From the NCBI GenBank assembly GCA_037176905.1, contig JBBBWG010027801.1, positions 1-27,543 of the forward strand: 27,543 nt of DNA, given 5' to 3'. The notes under the pieces were generated by a model. That model made no database searches and was not told the DNA's origin. It worked only from the letters and a program-made list of their open reading frames with translations. Shown piece after piece: positions 1-9,409 of the stretch. The first letter of the stretch is position 1, and each line of letters opens with the position of its first letter. Source of the DNA: Azolla pinnata (taxonomy: Eukaryota; Streptophyta; Polypodiopsida; Salviniales; Salviniaceae). The position numbers and the translations under genes are program-made.

Positions 1-244
1 CCCAGTTGCTGAGATAGTTGTCGGGATCCTTGACGGAGCGCCGGAACTCCAGCAGGGGGTGCTGAAGAAGCCGAAGACCGGTGATGAATGCAGTCATGCC
101 CCACAGGATATGCAGCTCTTCCTCCTCCTCCTCCTCCTCCTCCTGCTTCCGTTTCTTCTTCTTCTTCTTCTTCTTCTTCTTCTTCGGCTGTTTCTTCCCT
201 TTGGGTTCAATCAAGGTGCCGTAACCGGAGCCACCACAAACCAT
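1..244 (-). CDS. N-terminal part of an unrecognised Lys/Glu-tract protein, cut by the window edge
   Basis: On the minus strand an ATG at 244 opens a frame that stays open to base 2, about 81 codons, and leaves the window. It starts MVCGGSGYGT, then has about ten consecutive Lys (AAG), KRKQ, about nine Glu (GAG), then a non-repetitive stretch including LHILWGMTAFITGLRLL and DPDNYLSNW. The segment after the Glu run is amphipathic to hydrophobic and could be a membrane or packing helix. The Lys and Glu tracts are the two trinucleotide tracts at 116-184. I do not recognise the family. The DPDNYLSNW segment faintly recalls the start of LRR receptor kinases, but the charged N-terminus in place of a signal peptide argues against that. 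The open frame and non-repetitive C-terminal part support coding; with only 81 codons visible, chance cannot be excluded. Confidence 0.5.
   Translation of the reverse strand, partial: MVCGGSGYGTLIEPKGKKQPKKKKKKKKKKKRKQEEEEEEEEELHILWGMTAFITGLRLLQHPLLEFRRSVKDPDNYLSNW
116..184. repeat. CTC/CTT trinucleotide tracts
   Basis: Nine CTC triplets (116-142, one reads TTC) are followed after a short gap by about ten CTT triplets (155-184). Read on the minus strand they encode the Glu and Lys runs of the partial protein. A/G-rich coding tracts like these are slippage-prone. Confidence 0.85.
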
Positions 245-392
245 CTCTCTCCCCTGCTCTGCTTCCTACCATGCCAATCCTTCCTCTTCCGATCTGGTAA
301 GAAGAAGAAGAAGGAGAAGAGGACGATGACGGAAGCCGAAGAAACGGTATTACTTAGAACTTAGTTACTTCTTGTTGGATTTGGTCACTGTC

Positions 393-464
393 GGGCGTTT
401 GGTCTAGTGGTATGATTCTCGCTTTGGGTGCGAGAGGCCGCGAGTTCGATTCTCGCAACGCCCC
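393..464 (+). tRNA. tRNA-Pro (anticodon UGG)
   Basis: A complete 72-nt cloverleaf. The acceptor stem GGGCGTT (393-399) pairs perfectly with AACGCCC (457-463), with discriminator C at 464. The anticodon stem CTCGC (418-422) pairs with GCGAG (430-434) around loop TTTGGGT, giving anticodon TGG at 425-427, which reads CCA and related proline codons. The T arm is GCGAG-TTCGATT-CTCGC. The internal promoter boxes are intact (A box around TGGTCTAGTGGT, B box AGTTCGATTCT). No CCA is encoded and there is no intron. A TTTT run at 472-475 is the expected RNA polymerase III terminator. It looks functional. Confidence 0.97.
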
Positions 465-471
465 ACTTAAA

Positions 472-475
472 TTTT
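472..475 (+). terminator. Pol III T-run terminator of tRNA-Pro
   Basis: Four T residues eight bases after the mature 3' end of the tRNA, the usual RNA polymerase III termination signal. Confidence 0.75.
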
Positions 476-2221
476 CTTTCGATTTGCGAAGGAAGAATAA
501 AAAATGTGCTACCTGATTCACCAAAATTCCATTTGGATTCTAATTCTCATTTCTTAGCTGTTGCTTTTTGCCTTGTTTTTCTTCCTACCTCTCCCAAACT
601 CCTCTTTGTTGGCAGTACGTTATTCCATTTTTCTGATGCTGGTGCAAAATCAATACAAGATTGGCCCAATCGGTCAGCCGGTCGATCGCATCGCAGGGCC
701 GAGAAAGGAAGCATCTGGATTCCGATCCAACCAAGATGCAGTTCTCCCAGTTCTCTCGTTTCGGTCTAGAGGAGGGGCAGTAAGCTCGGCGTGCGTGTGT
801 GTGTGTGTGCTTCCCCATAGTCTTTCTCACAGTTGTTAGATCTTACTTATGGTGTTCTGTTGTTTTTTCCTTTTTACGTTGCTCTTTTGCTAGCCTTACA
901 AGTTAGTCGTAGTACCTGGTTCCAGGTAAAACTGTTCTTTCAAGGGGAGGAGGGCAGGGGACAGAGAGGAAAGGACAGTGTTTCGACGCGATAGGCCTCA
1001 CGGACCCTGATGTCCAGAACCCTTTCCCAGTTCCTCTCTCTCGCCTTTTTTCTGGATCGGCAGCAGAAAGCTCGACGGATGATGTTTGAACGCCCCAGTC
1101 GGTCGCTTATCCGCTCTGTTCCAGAGGGATCCAGCGAACCCCTTCTCCCCTCGTTAGGTTTGGGATCATCGCGACACACTTACATCCTCCTTCAATGTAC
1201 GCGTTTGTGGACATGATGATGATGGTGGTGAAGCCTCCAGATCAACGTAAAGAGATACGGAGCGAAAAAGGTTAAGGAGAAGAAGGGCACACAAGAGTCT
1301 GGTGAAAATTCCGCAGCTAGAAATAAGCTCCAAGTGGGGAAGACCACTGTAAAACACTGGGGGCAGAAATCAGACCTTGAAATGACGTTGGCATTTCTTA
1401 TTGCGCATTACATGATCGATCGATCGATCGATCAATTTGATCGCTTGGAGTGTAAGCCAAGAGTTTGTATTCCGAAGACAGATTTCGGATCGATGCACCC
1501 CTATCCGCAACTTTTGTTTTTTTTTTTTTTTACTCGATCAGAGAACCGCGGCCCTTGCTCTTTCTGCCTTCAAATACTTTTCTTATCTGCTCTCTTCAAC
1601 TTTCCTTTCGCTGCATTCACGGTATTGTGCCGAGAGGCACTGCAGTGGCATCTTTTGGTCCTTGCCTGATATCAATCCAATACCCCAAACATTTTGTTGT
1701 TGGGTTGATTCAAACTGCTTTGAACATATATGGAGTATGAGAAGAATCACAAAATCTCTTCACTATATCAGGTGACCATGATTAAAATCCTAAATCACCT
1801 ACACCCAAGTATAGTACAAACATTATGTGGACGAAAAGCTAACCACCAACAATTATAATATGTTTTGAGGACTAGGATGGAGTTTATTGGTTCATGGATA
1901 TTATCAACCTCTTTTGTGAAGTATTGGTAATCGATGTTTGTATATTAAGGTTCGAGTTTTGTACATCATTGGTTTTCATTTATACTTTAAGTGGCTCTTT
2001 ATCTTTCTTTCTCTCAGTTTCCGCATTTTAATCATTGTTTTTTTTATCCCGTTCTTAATTTCAACTAGCAGATTAACCAAGTCTAAAAAATTTCATCCTT
2101 AGATATTGAAAGATCTGAGTTATTCGCATCTTTAACTTGTGTTGATCATTTAGTGGTCTTGTTCGTGTCATATTATCGACGGAAAGGCTTAGCGCATAGT
2201 GTTAAATATGGATTTCCATTT
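476..2221. other. Intergenic region with no gene recognised
   Basis: All open frames here are short, overlap on both strands and lack recognisable motifs. Visible structure is limited to a (TG)n run near 795-811, a perfect (GATC)5 tract at 1414-1433, and a T-run near 1517-1531. From about 1,750 to 2,150 the DNA is AT-rich, like ordinary plant spacer. Confidence 0.6.
1414..1433. repeat. (GATC)5 microsatellite
   Basis: Five perfect GATC units. The tract is fully self-complementary. Confidence 0.9.
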
Positions 2222-2668
2222 CAACAAGTTGAAATCCCCCACCTTCAAATATGTTCACTCCAAGATTGTGCTCAACAAGAACGAGATACTATTTTCGGCC
2301 ATATTTGGCAGATTCGGCGACCGATTCTGGCATTTAAACATGCATCGGAAAGCTCTCGACGAGACGCACGCAAAGATATAACTGTATCGTGCAGGAAATG
2401 GAGGGCTTCATGACATATACTCCGTTTTGCCACGATTTCGCAAATTCAACAAGTTGACATCCCCCACCTTAAAATGTTCACTCCAAGACCGTGCTCAACA
2501 GGGCGACAACACTATTCCGATCATATTTGGCAGGTTCGGCGACGGATTCTGGCATTTAAACATGCGTTGGAAAGCTCTCGACGAGGCGCACGCAACGATG
2601 TAATTATATCGCGGAGGAAATTCAGGGCTTCGTGACATATACTCCCTTTTGCCACGAACCCTGAGCTC
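2222..2668. repeat. Two-copy tandem repeat of about 225 bp
   Basis: The block starting CAACAAGTTGA at 2222 recurs at 2447. Matching landmarks are CATTTAAACATGC (2331 and 2553), the segment GGAAAGCTCTCGACGAG, and GACATATACTCC (2412 and 2634), giving offsets of 222-225. The copies differ by scattered substitutions and a few indels, so the event is not very recent. No protein frame is conserved between them. The second copy ends just before the presumed leader of the downstream gene. It could be a remnant of a larger dispersed repeat, which I cannot tell from one locus. Confidence 0.85.
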
Positions 2669-2689
2669 GAATCCCACCTAGCCAATCTT

Positions 2690-2853
2690 GTTGGGCTCTC
2701 TCCAATCTCTCCCGATTCTCGAGGAACAGAAAGAGAGGAACCGGATCTGAGAGATTCTCTCTGCGTGTTTGTCTGTGCGTGGAGAGACCTCCTGCCGCCG
2801 CTGCTGCTTCTCCTTCATCTTCTTCTTCAAGCGGCTGCTCCAAGCTTAACCAG
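2690..2853 (+). other. Probable 5' UTR exon of the HAD-like gene
   Basis: A CT-rich stretch with CTCTCTCC, GCCGCTGCTGCTTCTCC and CTTCTTCTTC runs, typical of plant leaders, ends at a good splice donor CAG|GTAACT (donor at 2854). The next plausible acceptor is TCGCCTTCAG ending at 3720, 60 bases before the start codon at 3781. The exon start is not defined by sequence, and an intermediate non-coding exon cannot be excluded. Confidence 0.45.
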
Positions 2854-3780
2854 GTAACTTCTCCTCTCCTCCCTCTAGAAGCAGAGGAAGCGTTTGTAAT
2901 GCCGGTTCCTTTTCTTACTTGGATTCTGGGCTCTGAATTTGTTCGTCGTGAATGGCAACCTAACTTCTGTCTTTCCTTATCTGTTTCTGAATTTCTGAGA
3001 TGGTTCATCGTCAATGACTTCAATCCTGCACAGAACTTTAATGTGTTCTTCATGAAATGAGGGTTGAAGTTGGTATCAGGTGATTTCCAGTCCCACATCC
3101 TTGCAATGTCGTTGCTGCTAAATATGCAGATCAAACATACAACCAAAATCATTCTAGTTTGTGCTAATGCTAGATTCAACCAATCCAGATATTGGCTCAC
3201 ATTGTCAAACCAGTGCTTCAAAAATCCATTTTTCATGATATGCCTAATTTTCCTGTCATTGCAGTAAAGCAACTCCTAATCCTTACTCTAAGTGTAGGGC
3301 CTCAGGAAGAAAGCAGATGTCTGTTTTTTTCTCTCGGATGTGTATACTCAACAAGATACAGGAGATATTCAAAACCTGATCTGCAGAAAGACAATCTTTT
3401 TTGCGCTTCTCCGAGGAGTGTTAATTGTTTCATGTGAAACAATATCTGATAACTTTGTACAGGATGTACATCTGGAATGCACATCGATCTTATATTATAT
3501 GTCCAAGATCTCAGGCCCATGTTTGATCTTCCTCACTTCCACGTTGAGCAATGACGCACAAATTCTCATTATTTAGTCTGACGTTTGTAAGGTGTAGGAA
3601 TTTTTTTGAAATCTGTGTATTTTTGGAAGCAACAAGCACTGTGCAACGTTGTTTTTCCTATTTTTAAATGAAAGACAGCTAACTGATATTGTATTTTATG
3701 ATTCCGTACTTCGCCTTCAGGATATAAAAATGATGTGACTTGTCCATTCCGGTGAACTAATGTTGCAAGTACAAACAAAA

Positions 3781-6219
3781 ATGCCACAAAAGAAACTACT
3801 CGTGCTCGATGTGAATGGCTTGTTGCTGGACACTTACTCTTGTAGAGGACGACGTCCTGATAATTCCCCTGATGGCAAAGTTGGCAATTTTTTTGGTATA
3901 TACAACCTTCCAATTTGGTTACTACATTATTAACATTAATATACTGTTCTGTATCTAAATTGTTTTTGCTTATACATACAGTATATAAAAGACCTTTTTG
4001 TGGAGATTTTATACAGTTCTGTTTAGAGAATTTTGTTGTGGGTGTATGGTCGTCTGCCCGAGAGTAAGCTTCTTTCCCTATAAGGAAGTGGAATCTGTGA
4101 ATTATCCTCTAGTTTTCATATAAGTTCTTATGATTTTGTGATCACCATTTTCAGCTACAATGTCAATAGTCTGGTGGATTTCCTATTTGGAGAAAGGAAA
4201 CAAGATCTTGCTTTTTGTTGGGTATGCAAAACTTTTTTAATGTGGCTTCATTTGAAAGGGGTTCATTTTCTAGATCATTTGCTATAGGTCTGGTAGAATT
4301 GAGCAACAGACTGAACTTGTTGTCAACAATTTAATTCTGTAAGAGATGTTTTAGTACTCTTGAATCCTTTTACTATAAAGTCATATGTGTCCTCCATTTG
4401 AATATAGCATGGAATCAAATGTAATGGCTGGTAATGTGATTGGAAGGAGATAACCAAGATGCTCCAGTGTATTTATTTCCATCTCCGATAGCGTAAATCA
4501 TGTGTTATCTACAATGGAAAGGACTTTTGAGTAAAAAAATAGTGGTTACGTAGGAGTGTAAATTGCAATTTTTGAACGTATATTTCCTTTTGTAGCCTGC
4601 GAGCAGAAATTTCATATTCATAGAAATGATCCTTTTTTAGGATGAAAAAAAAAGTTTCACATCTACTCTATGAGCGAAAATTTTTCAATGAAGGCAACTG
4701 GGTCGAAACTGATCATGCATCTTTATGTGGCAGGTTATATACACCAACTTCAAATATGAAGTCGCGTCCAACATTTGATGATCTTTTGACAATTCTCATT
4801 GGCTTTTGAATTTTTTTGTGCAGCATCAATCAGATTGCACAGATGTTGGTTTGAAATCACCTGATAACAAATTCAAACCCCTATTCCTGAAGGAGCTATC
4901 GAAGTTATGGGAAAAAGTGAAGTCAGATCTTCCGTGGGATAAAGGTGACTATGGCCCAGGGAACACACTCCTCGTGGATGATACTCCATACAAGGCTATT
5001 TTGAACCCAGTAAGAATTTTAGCTCCTGAACACATTCTTATTAAAGATGATAATTTTGAGCTGTAGAAGTGACTTGAATTCGTTTACAGCCAAATACAGG
5101 AATATTTCCTCAAACCTACACTGTTCAAAATGGGGAAGATGATTTTTTAGGTTGGTTATATATACAATGGGCATGTTAGGCTGGTGTTTGTACGTGGTAA
5201 CCTCATTATTTGAAGGACTAAGTCAGTTTATATGCACAGGTGGTAAACTACAGAAGTATTTAGAAGGAATCCTTGATGCTTCAAACGTGCAGGAATACGT
5301 GAAATGTCATCCACTTGGAGAACCTAGTATCACTTCAGAAAGTCCTCTCTGGAGTTATGTGGAAAAGGTCATGAAAAGAATCAATAAAATGAGGGTAAAA
5401 ATAAGAGACGACATTCCTAGACCTAATGAAAGATGTCGTGAGACATGGCATCATAAGAGGAAAAGGGATCTTTCAACTTCCTCACAGGAAAACGTTTTTC
5501 CTTCAGAAGATGTAGAGTGTTATAGCAGAAAGGAGCTTTGCCGATCAGGGGAGGATAAGATACCTCTTGTTCAAGGAAATCAAGAAATATACTGGCCTGC
5601 TTCTCGATGGCATGACAACTACAATAATGCTGAACACCGACTGAATGAATGGTCTATTGACAAGAGCTTACCTATTCCTCAGCCCAATTTGCATAATTCA
5701 AGTGGACGATCAATGGGTAATGTTCCTGCTTGGCCTTGGGAATCAGTAGATGCCAACCAGATGATTTTTCCTAGTCACCAGGTAGCCTGGCCCTGGAACA
5801 ACTGGCATGAACAAAGCGCAACTTACCCTGCAGATCTTGAGGGGGACCGAAACAATAGATGGCGCTCATCAGGGCCTAACTGGCAAGTAATGGATCAAAG
5901 GATGGTCCCTTGGAATATGGAGGGAGTTATCGGAAATGTGATATATCCTAATGGTCCCTTGGAATCGGTAGTTGGAAACCAGATGAGGCATCCCAATCAC
6001 CATGTCATCCATCCCTTGAACTGGCACAAAGAAAGTGCAACTAACCTCACATATCTTGGGAGAGATAGCTGGAGCTCATCAGGGCATAACTGGCAAGTAA
6101 TAAATCAAGGGATGGTTCCTATGCACCTAGCAGCCCAGCCGTTAAACAACTGGCCCGAACAGAGTGCAGCTAACCTCAATAATATCGAGAGAAACCGAGA
6201 CAATAGCTGGAGCTCATGA
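3781..6219 (+). CDS. FCP1/NIF-type HAD-superfamily protein with tandem-repeat C-terminal tail
   Basis: I assemble six coding exons: 3781-3895, 3982-4063, 4155-4221, 4824-5009, 5090-5150 and 5240-6219 (1,491 nt, 496 aa). All junctions are GT-AG and phases match. Residues 1-200 form an FCP1-homology (CTD small phosphatase-like) domain: KKLLVLDVNGLL (residues 4-15), YKRPFCGDF (40-48), VGVWSSARDYN (58-68) and LLVDDTPYKAILNP (137-150). The family removes phosphate from phosphoserines such as those of the RNA polymerase II tail. Motif I here is D10-V-N12, so the second, acid/base Asp is Asn. Such D-x-N versions occur in plant relatives, and the protein may be inactive or modified. A basic patch HHKRKRD suggests nuclear location. 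Residues from about 328 on are a W/N/Q-rich repeat tail broken by a TGA. Domain call is firm; catalytic activity and substrate are unknown. Confidence 0.88.
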
Positions 6220-6265
6220 AGGCATATCTGGCAAGGAATAAATCAAGAGGTGGCTCCAGAGGGAG
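5705..6265 (+). repeat. Coding tandem repeats in the tail of the HAD-like protein
   Basis: A 219-bp (73-residue) unit containing NWHEQSAT and SSGxNWQV occurs twice (anchor AACTGG at 5800 and 6019). A shorter third unit follows (anchor at 6148, 129 bp further). The third copy continues past the TGA at 6217-6219, where the DNA still reads close to the preceding unit (GGCATATCTGGCAAG against GGCATAACTGGCAAG). Offsets are multiples of three, so frame has been kept. Confidence 0.85.
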
Positions 6266-6531
6266 CTATCAGAGATGTAGTATGTGATAATACATCAGGA
6301 TCATCATTGAGGAGGCCAGATAGAAACCAAGGGTATGATGATAGTATCAAGGAGGCCACCCGAGATGCAGTCAACATGGGTGAAAGTAGGAAAAAATCCA
6401 TGTGCAAATGGGTGAATTCTACACGTGATTGTACATTTTCAGTTGATGCTTTTGGGTTTGATTGTCCAGCTCTTAACATTTTGGCTCATTGCTGGAAACT
6501 GATTTCGTTGCGGGTGATGGGAGTTCCATAG
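6220..6531 (+). other. In-frame open continuation after the TGA (former coding sequence or 3' UTR)
   Basis: The frame of the last HAD-gene exon stays open after the TGA for 103 codons until TAG at 6529-6531. The first 15 or so codons continue the tail repeat. The rest includes NMGESRKKSMCKWVN and shows no known domain. The simplest reading is that the gene once ended at 6531 and a single C-to-G change (TCA to TGA) shortened it. Otherwise this is 3' UTR. Translational readthrough is possible but not indicated: the context TGA-AGG is not a classic leaky stop. Confidence 0.5.
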
Positions 6532-7300
6532 CATAAGCCCGTGGAATCATGTGGTTCAACTAGTGAATTTCAGCACCCTGGTTGATGCATCCTCAATTAA
6601 CTGGGGCCATTCCATTCCTCATTGCACAACTACTATATAACTATTGGTTCTCAAGTTTGCAACTTGCTGAAGGCGAGACTGTAAGTCATGGTTTTTTGTA
6701 TGAATACGAAGCTGTTGTATTCTCTTTTCGGCAGTGGGTTGTTGAACATCTGACATCAATTGCCATCTAAATTGCTAGTGATATATATGCTTTAATCATC
6801 TGCTATATCTCGCAATCAGGAACACTGATTCTCTTATAATCATCTTGTGGCTATTGTGGTTCCCTCTTTTCTGCTCTATACATTTGAGTGTCACATCTAT
6901 TCAGATTGTCGACATGTTTGCCCTTCTCTCTTATTTGAGCGATTTGTTGCAGGCCATGGCCTCTAAGATGAACAGATCCTTGAGCACGAATGCATCATTC
7001 ATGGATGTGTTGAATCAGCTGTGCGGTGCTATCATGGATTTTCACATAATCTGCCACAGTTGCAAAGCCATTTCTGCCCACAACTCGTTGGGTGGGTTTT
7101 GGTGCTAGAGCTTGTTATGATAGGGCTAACAACATCATGATTTACGGTGAGTATCAATGCTGTGATCATTGGAAGCAATTGTTTAGGATGGATCGAGCTA
7201 TAGCAAAACGATCGAAGCCGAATGGATCAGGGTAAGGTTGAGAAGGTCATGAGCTCTACCCCCAACAAACAAACTATGTTGTTTATATGGTAATAGTAGT
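6532..7300. other. Spacer between the HAD-like and PPR genes
   Basis: It probably holds the 3' UTR and polyadenylation region of the upstream gene. The open frame around 6,950-7,108 starts at an ATG (AGGCCATGG) after a possible acceptor TTGCAG and encodes no recognisable motif. I would not call it a gene. Confidence 0.5.
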
Positions 7301-7385
7301 GGTGGTGGTGGTGGTGGTGGAAGGATTCGAACTCATGATGTCCTCCGGTGCCAGCTATGGCGGATCCCAGAGCCTTCACTGATGC
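7301..7385 (-). mobile_element. Possible tRNA-derived SINE relic abutting the PPR start
   Basis: On the minus strand, GAGTTCGAATCC (around 7323-7334) is an excellent pol III B box. About 45 bases upstream, ATCAGTGAAGGCTC (around 7370-7384) resembles a decayed A box and following D-arm (compare TAGCTCAGTGGTAAGGC). The B box is followed by a (CCA)n run of about 20 bases (the + strand GGT tract, 7299-7320). A head of A and B boxes plus a simple-sequence tail is SINE-like, but no cloverleaf or target-site duplication is evident. Confidence 0.35.
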
Positions 7386-9409
7386 TCCTGCCCAGGAGAG
7401 ATGGAACCCACCTCGCAAACCTCCTCAAACGCTGCACCAGCCTCTCCTGCGCCCGAATCTCTCACTCCCTCCTCGCTGATCAGCTCCACAGGTACTACCT
7501 CCATGACACCTTCCTCTGCAATTTCCTCGTCGAGCTGTACGGCCGCTTGGGGAGCTTCCACGATGCGAGGGCCGTGTTCGATCGCATCGTTTCTCCCAAC
7601 ACGCACTCCTGGAACATCTTGCTCAAGGTCTACGGCCAGAATGCCATGCCCCATGAAGCGGGCCGTGTCTTTGACACCATGCCTTCCCGGGATGTGGTCT
7701 CCTGGACGGCCATCATCATGATCTTTTCTCGGCACGGCTGCAGCGAGAAGGCGATCGACGTCTTCTTTGAGATGTTACGACGATGCATAACCCCGAACAA
7801 AGTCACGCTCCTTTGTTCTCTTGGAGCTTGCTCTCGTATCGCTGGGTTGAATCGAGGTCAAGAAATCCATGTCATGATCCTTCTATATGGCTATGAATTT
7901 GATGTGGCGATTGCAACTGCACTTATAACGATGTATGAGAAATGCGGTTGTACAGAAGCGGCCAAGAAAGTGTTCGGATGTATGCGTTATGCCGATGTTG
8001 CCGCATGGAATGCTATGATTGGTGCCCTTTCCCGGAACCATATGGGCAATGAAGCAATTTCCTTGTTGTGGGAAATGCGAGTTAAAGGTGTTAATCCAAA
8101 TAAGGTGTCATTTGTTTGTGTTCTCAATGCAAAATTTAGTCGTTATGGGGGTTTTGCCACACACTCTGCCATTGTGAAGGTAGGTTTAGAGCAAGATATA
8201 GAGGTTAATAACGCTCTCATTAGCATGTATGGAAAAGTAAACAGTATGGTTGATGCGTGGGCTGTCTTTTGCAGAATGCCTGATCAGATGACAGTGTCTT
8301 GGAATGCCATCTTGACGATTTTTGCTGCAAGAAAGCATGGGACAACAGCAGTCCAACTTTTCTGCCAAATGCAAATGAAAAGCATCATTCCAGATAAGGT
8401 AACCTTTCTTACTGCATTGAGTGGATGCACTATTTTGGCATCCTTGGAAGCTGGCTGGGAGGTCCACATTGCTCTAGTGGAGAGTGGCTATGAGTCAGAT
8501 GTTATGATAGGAAATAGCTTGATTTCTATGTATGGGTCATGCCATAGTTTAGAAGATGCAAAAGCCGTGTTTGATAAGTCATCTAGATCCAATCCTGTAA
8601 CTTGGAGCGCCATGATTGCAGCATACGCCCATGCCAATGAGGGCGAGGAGGTATTGCATTTATTTTATTTCATGCATATAGAAAGAGTTGAGCCGCACAA
8701 GGCCATTTTTGTTTGTCTACTTAATGCTTGCACCATGTTAGGAGCACATGAGCAAGGGCTTGTTGCCCATACATACATAGTAGAAATGGGTATCGACCAA
8801 GATATGATAGTTGAAAATGCACTATTGAATCTATATGGAAAATGTGGCAGTTTACATAATGCAAGGAGTGTGTTTGACGGTATAGCTGAGCCAGATGAGA
8901 TTTCATGGACGAGCATGATGGGTGCATATTCCGGCTGTGGGCATAGCAAAGAGGTGTTAGATCTTCTCTATGAGATATTCTATTTTAAACATGGTAAACC
9001 AGATGATGCCTATCTGACATGTGTCCTCATGGCATGCAATCATGATGGTCGAATTGATGAATCTACACATCTATTTGTATCAATGATCAAAAAGCATGAG
9101 TTATTCGGAAATAAAGATCAATATTTGTGCATGGTTGATCTTCTTGGAAGGTCTGGTTGTCTGGATGCAGCTGAAACCTTAGCAGAAATACTTCCTCTTG
9201 AACATGCCATGTCGGCATGGCAGTGTGTGCTTGCTGCATGTAGAGTCCATACAGATGTAGAGCGGGGGGTTAAAGTAGCATTGAAATGCTTGGAGTTGGA
9301 TCCAAATGATGCTGCAACATATATTCAATTATCCAACTTGAATGTATCAACTCAAACATTGTCAAAGCTACATGCTTTTCTATGTTGCTCAGCGGCTATA
9401 CATTGCTAA
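7382..9409 (+). CDS. PLS-class pentatricopeptide repeat (PPR) protein, E motif truncated
   Basis: A 675-residue intronless frame. It consists almost wholly of P, L and S-type PPR motifs; recurring S-type segments include ITMYEKCGCTEAAKKVF, ISMYGSCHSLEDAKAVF and LNLYGKCGSLHNARSVF, alternating with W-T/N-A-I/M segments such as VVSWTAII and VSWNAIL. Such proteins bind organellar RNA one base per motif and act in C-to-U editing, splicing or stability in plastids or mitochondria. The C-terminus enters an E motif (MSAWQCVLAACRVH, KCLELDPNDAATYIQLSNL), then departs into NVSTQT and stops. The rest of E, E+ and DYW are missing, so it would need a partner deaminase if it edits. ATG 7382 is the first in-frame ATG after the TGA at 7250. 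The N-terminus is not an obvious transit peptide. Confidence 0.9.
   Translation: MLLPRRDGTHLANLLKRCTSLSCARISHSLLADQLHRYYLHDTFLCNFLVELYGRLGSFHDARAVFDRIVSPNTHSWNILLKVYGQNAMPHEAGRVFDTMPSRDVVSWTAIIMIFSRHGCSEKAIDVFFEMLRRCITPNKVTLLCSLGACSRIAGLNRGQEIHVMILLYGYEFDVAIATALITMYEKCGCTEAAKKVFGCMRYADVAAWNAMIGALSRNHMGNEAISLLWEMRVKGVNPNKVSFVCVLNAKFSRYGGFATHSAIVKVGLEQDIEVNNALISMYGKVNSMVDAWAVFCRMPDQMTVSWNAILTIFAARKHGTTAVQLFCQMQMKSIIPDKVTFLTALSGCTILASLEAGWEVHIALVESGYESDVMIGNSLISMYGSCHSLEDAKAVFDKSSRSNPVTWSAMIAAYAHANEGEEVLHLFYFMHIERVEPHKAIFVCLLNACTMLGAHEQGLVAHTYIVEMGIDQDMIVENALLNLYGKCGSLHNARSVFDGIAEPDEISWTSMMGAYSGCGHSKEVLDLLYEIFYFKHGKPDDAYLTCVLMACNHDGRIDESTHLFVSMIKKHELFGNKDQYLCMVDLLGRSGCLDAAETLAEILPLEHAMSAWQCVLAACRVHTDVERGVKVALKCLELDPNDAATYIQLSNLNVSTQTLSKLHAFLCCSAAIHC

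Noticed and set aside
2622-3272. 216-codon minus-strand frame
   Set aside because: It overlaps the CT-rich leader exon and first intron of the plus-strand HAD-like gene, contains low-complexity E/A runs and shows no known motif.
3569-3913. 114-codon minus-strand frame
   Set aside because: Antisense to the first coding exon and intron of the HAD-like gene.
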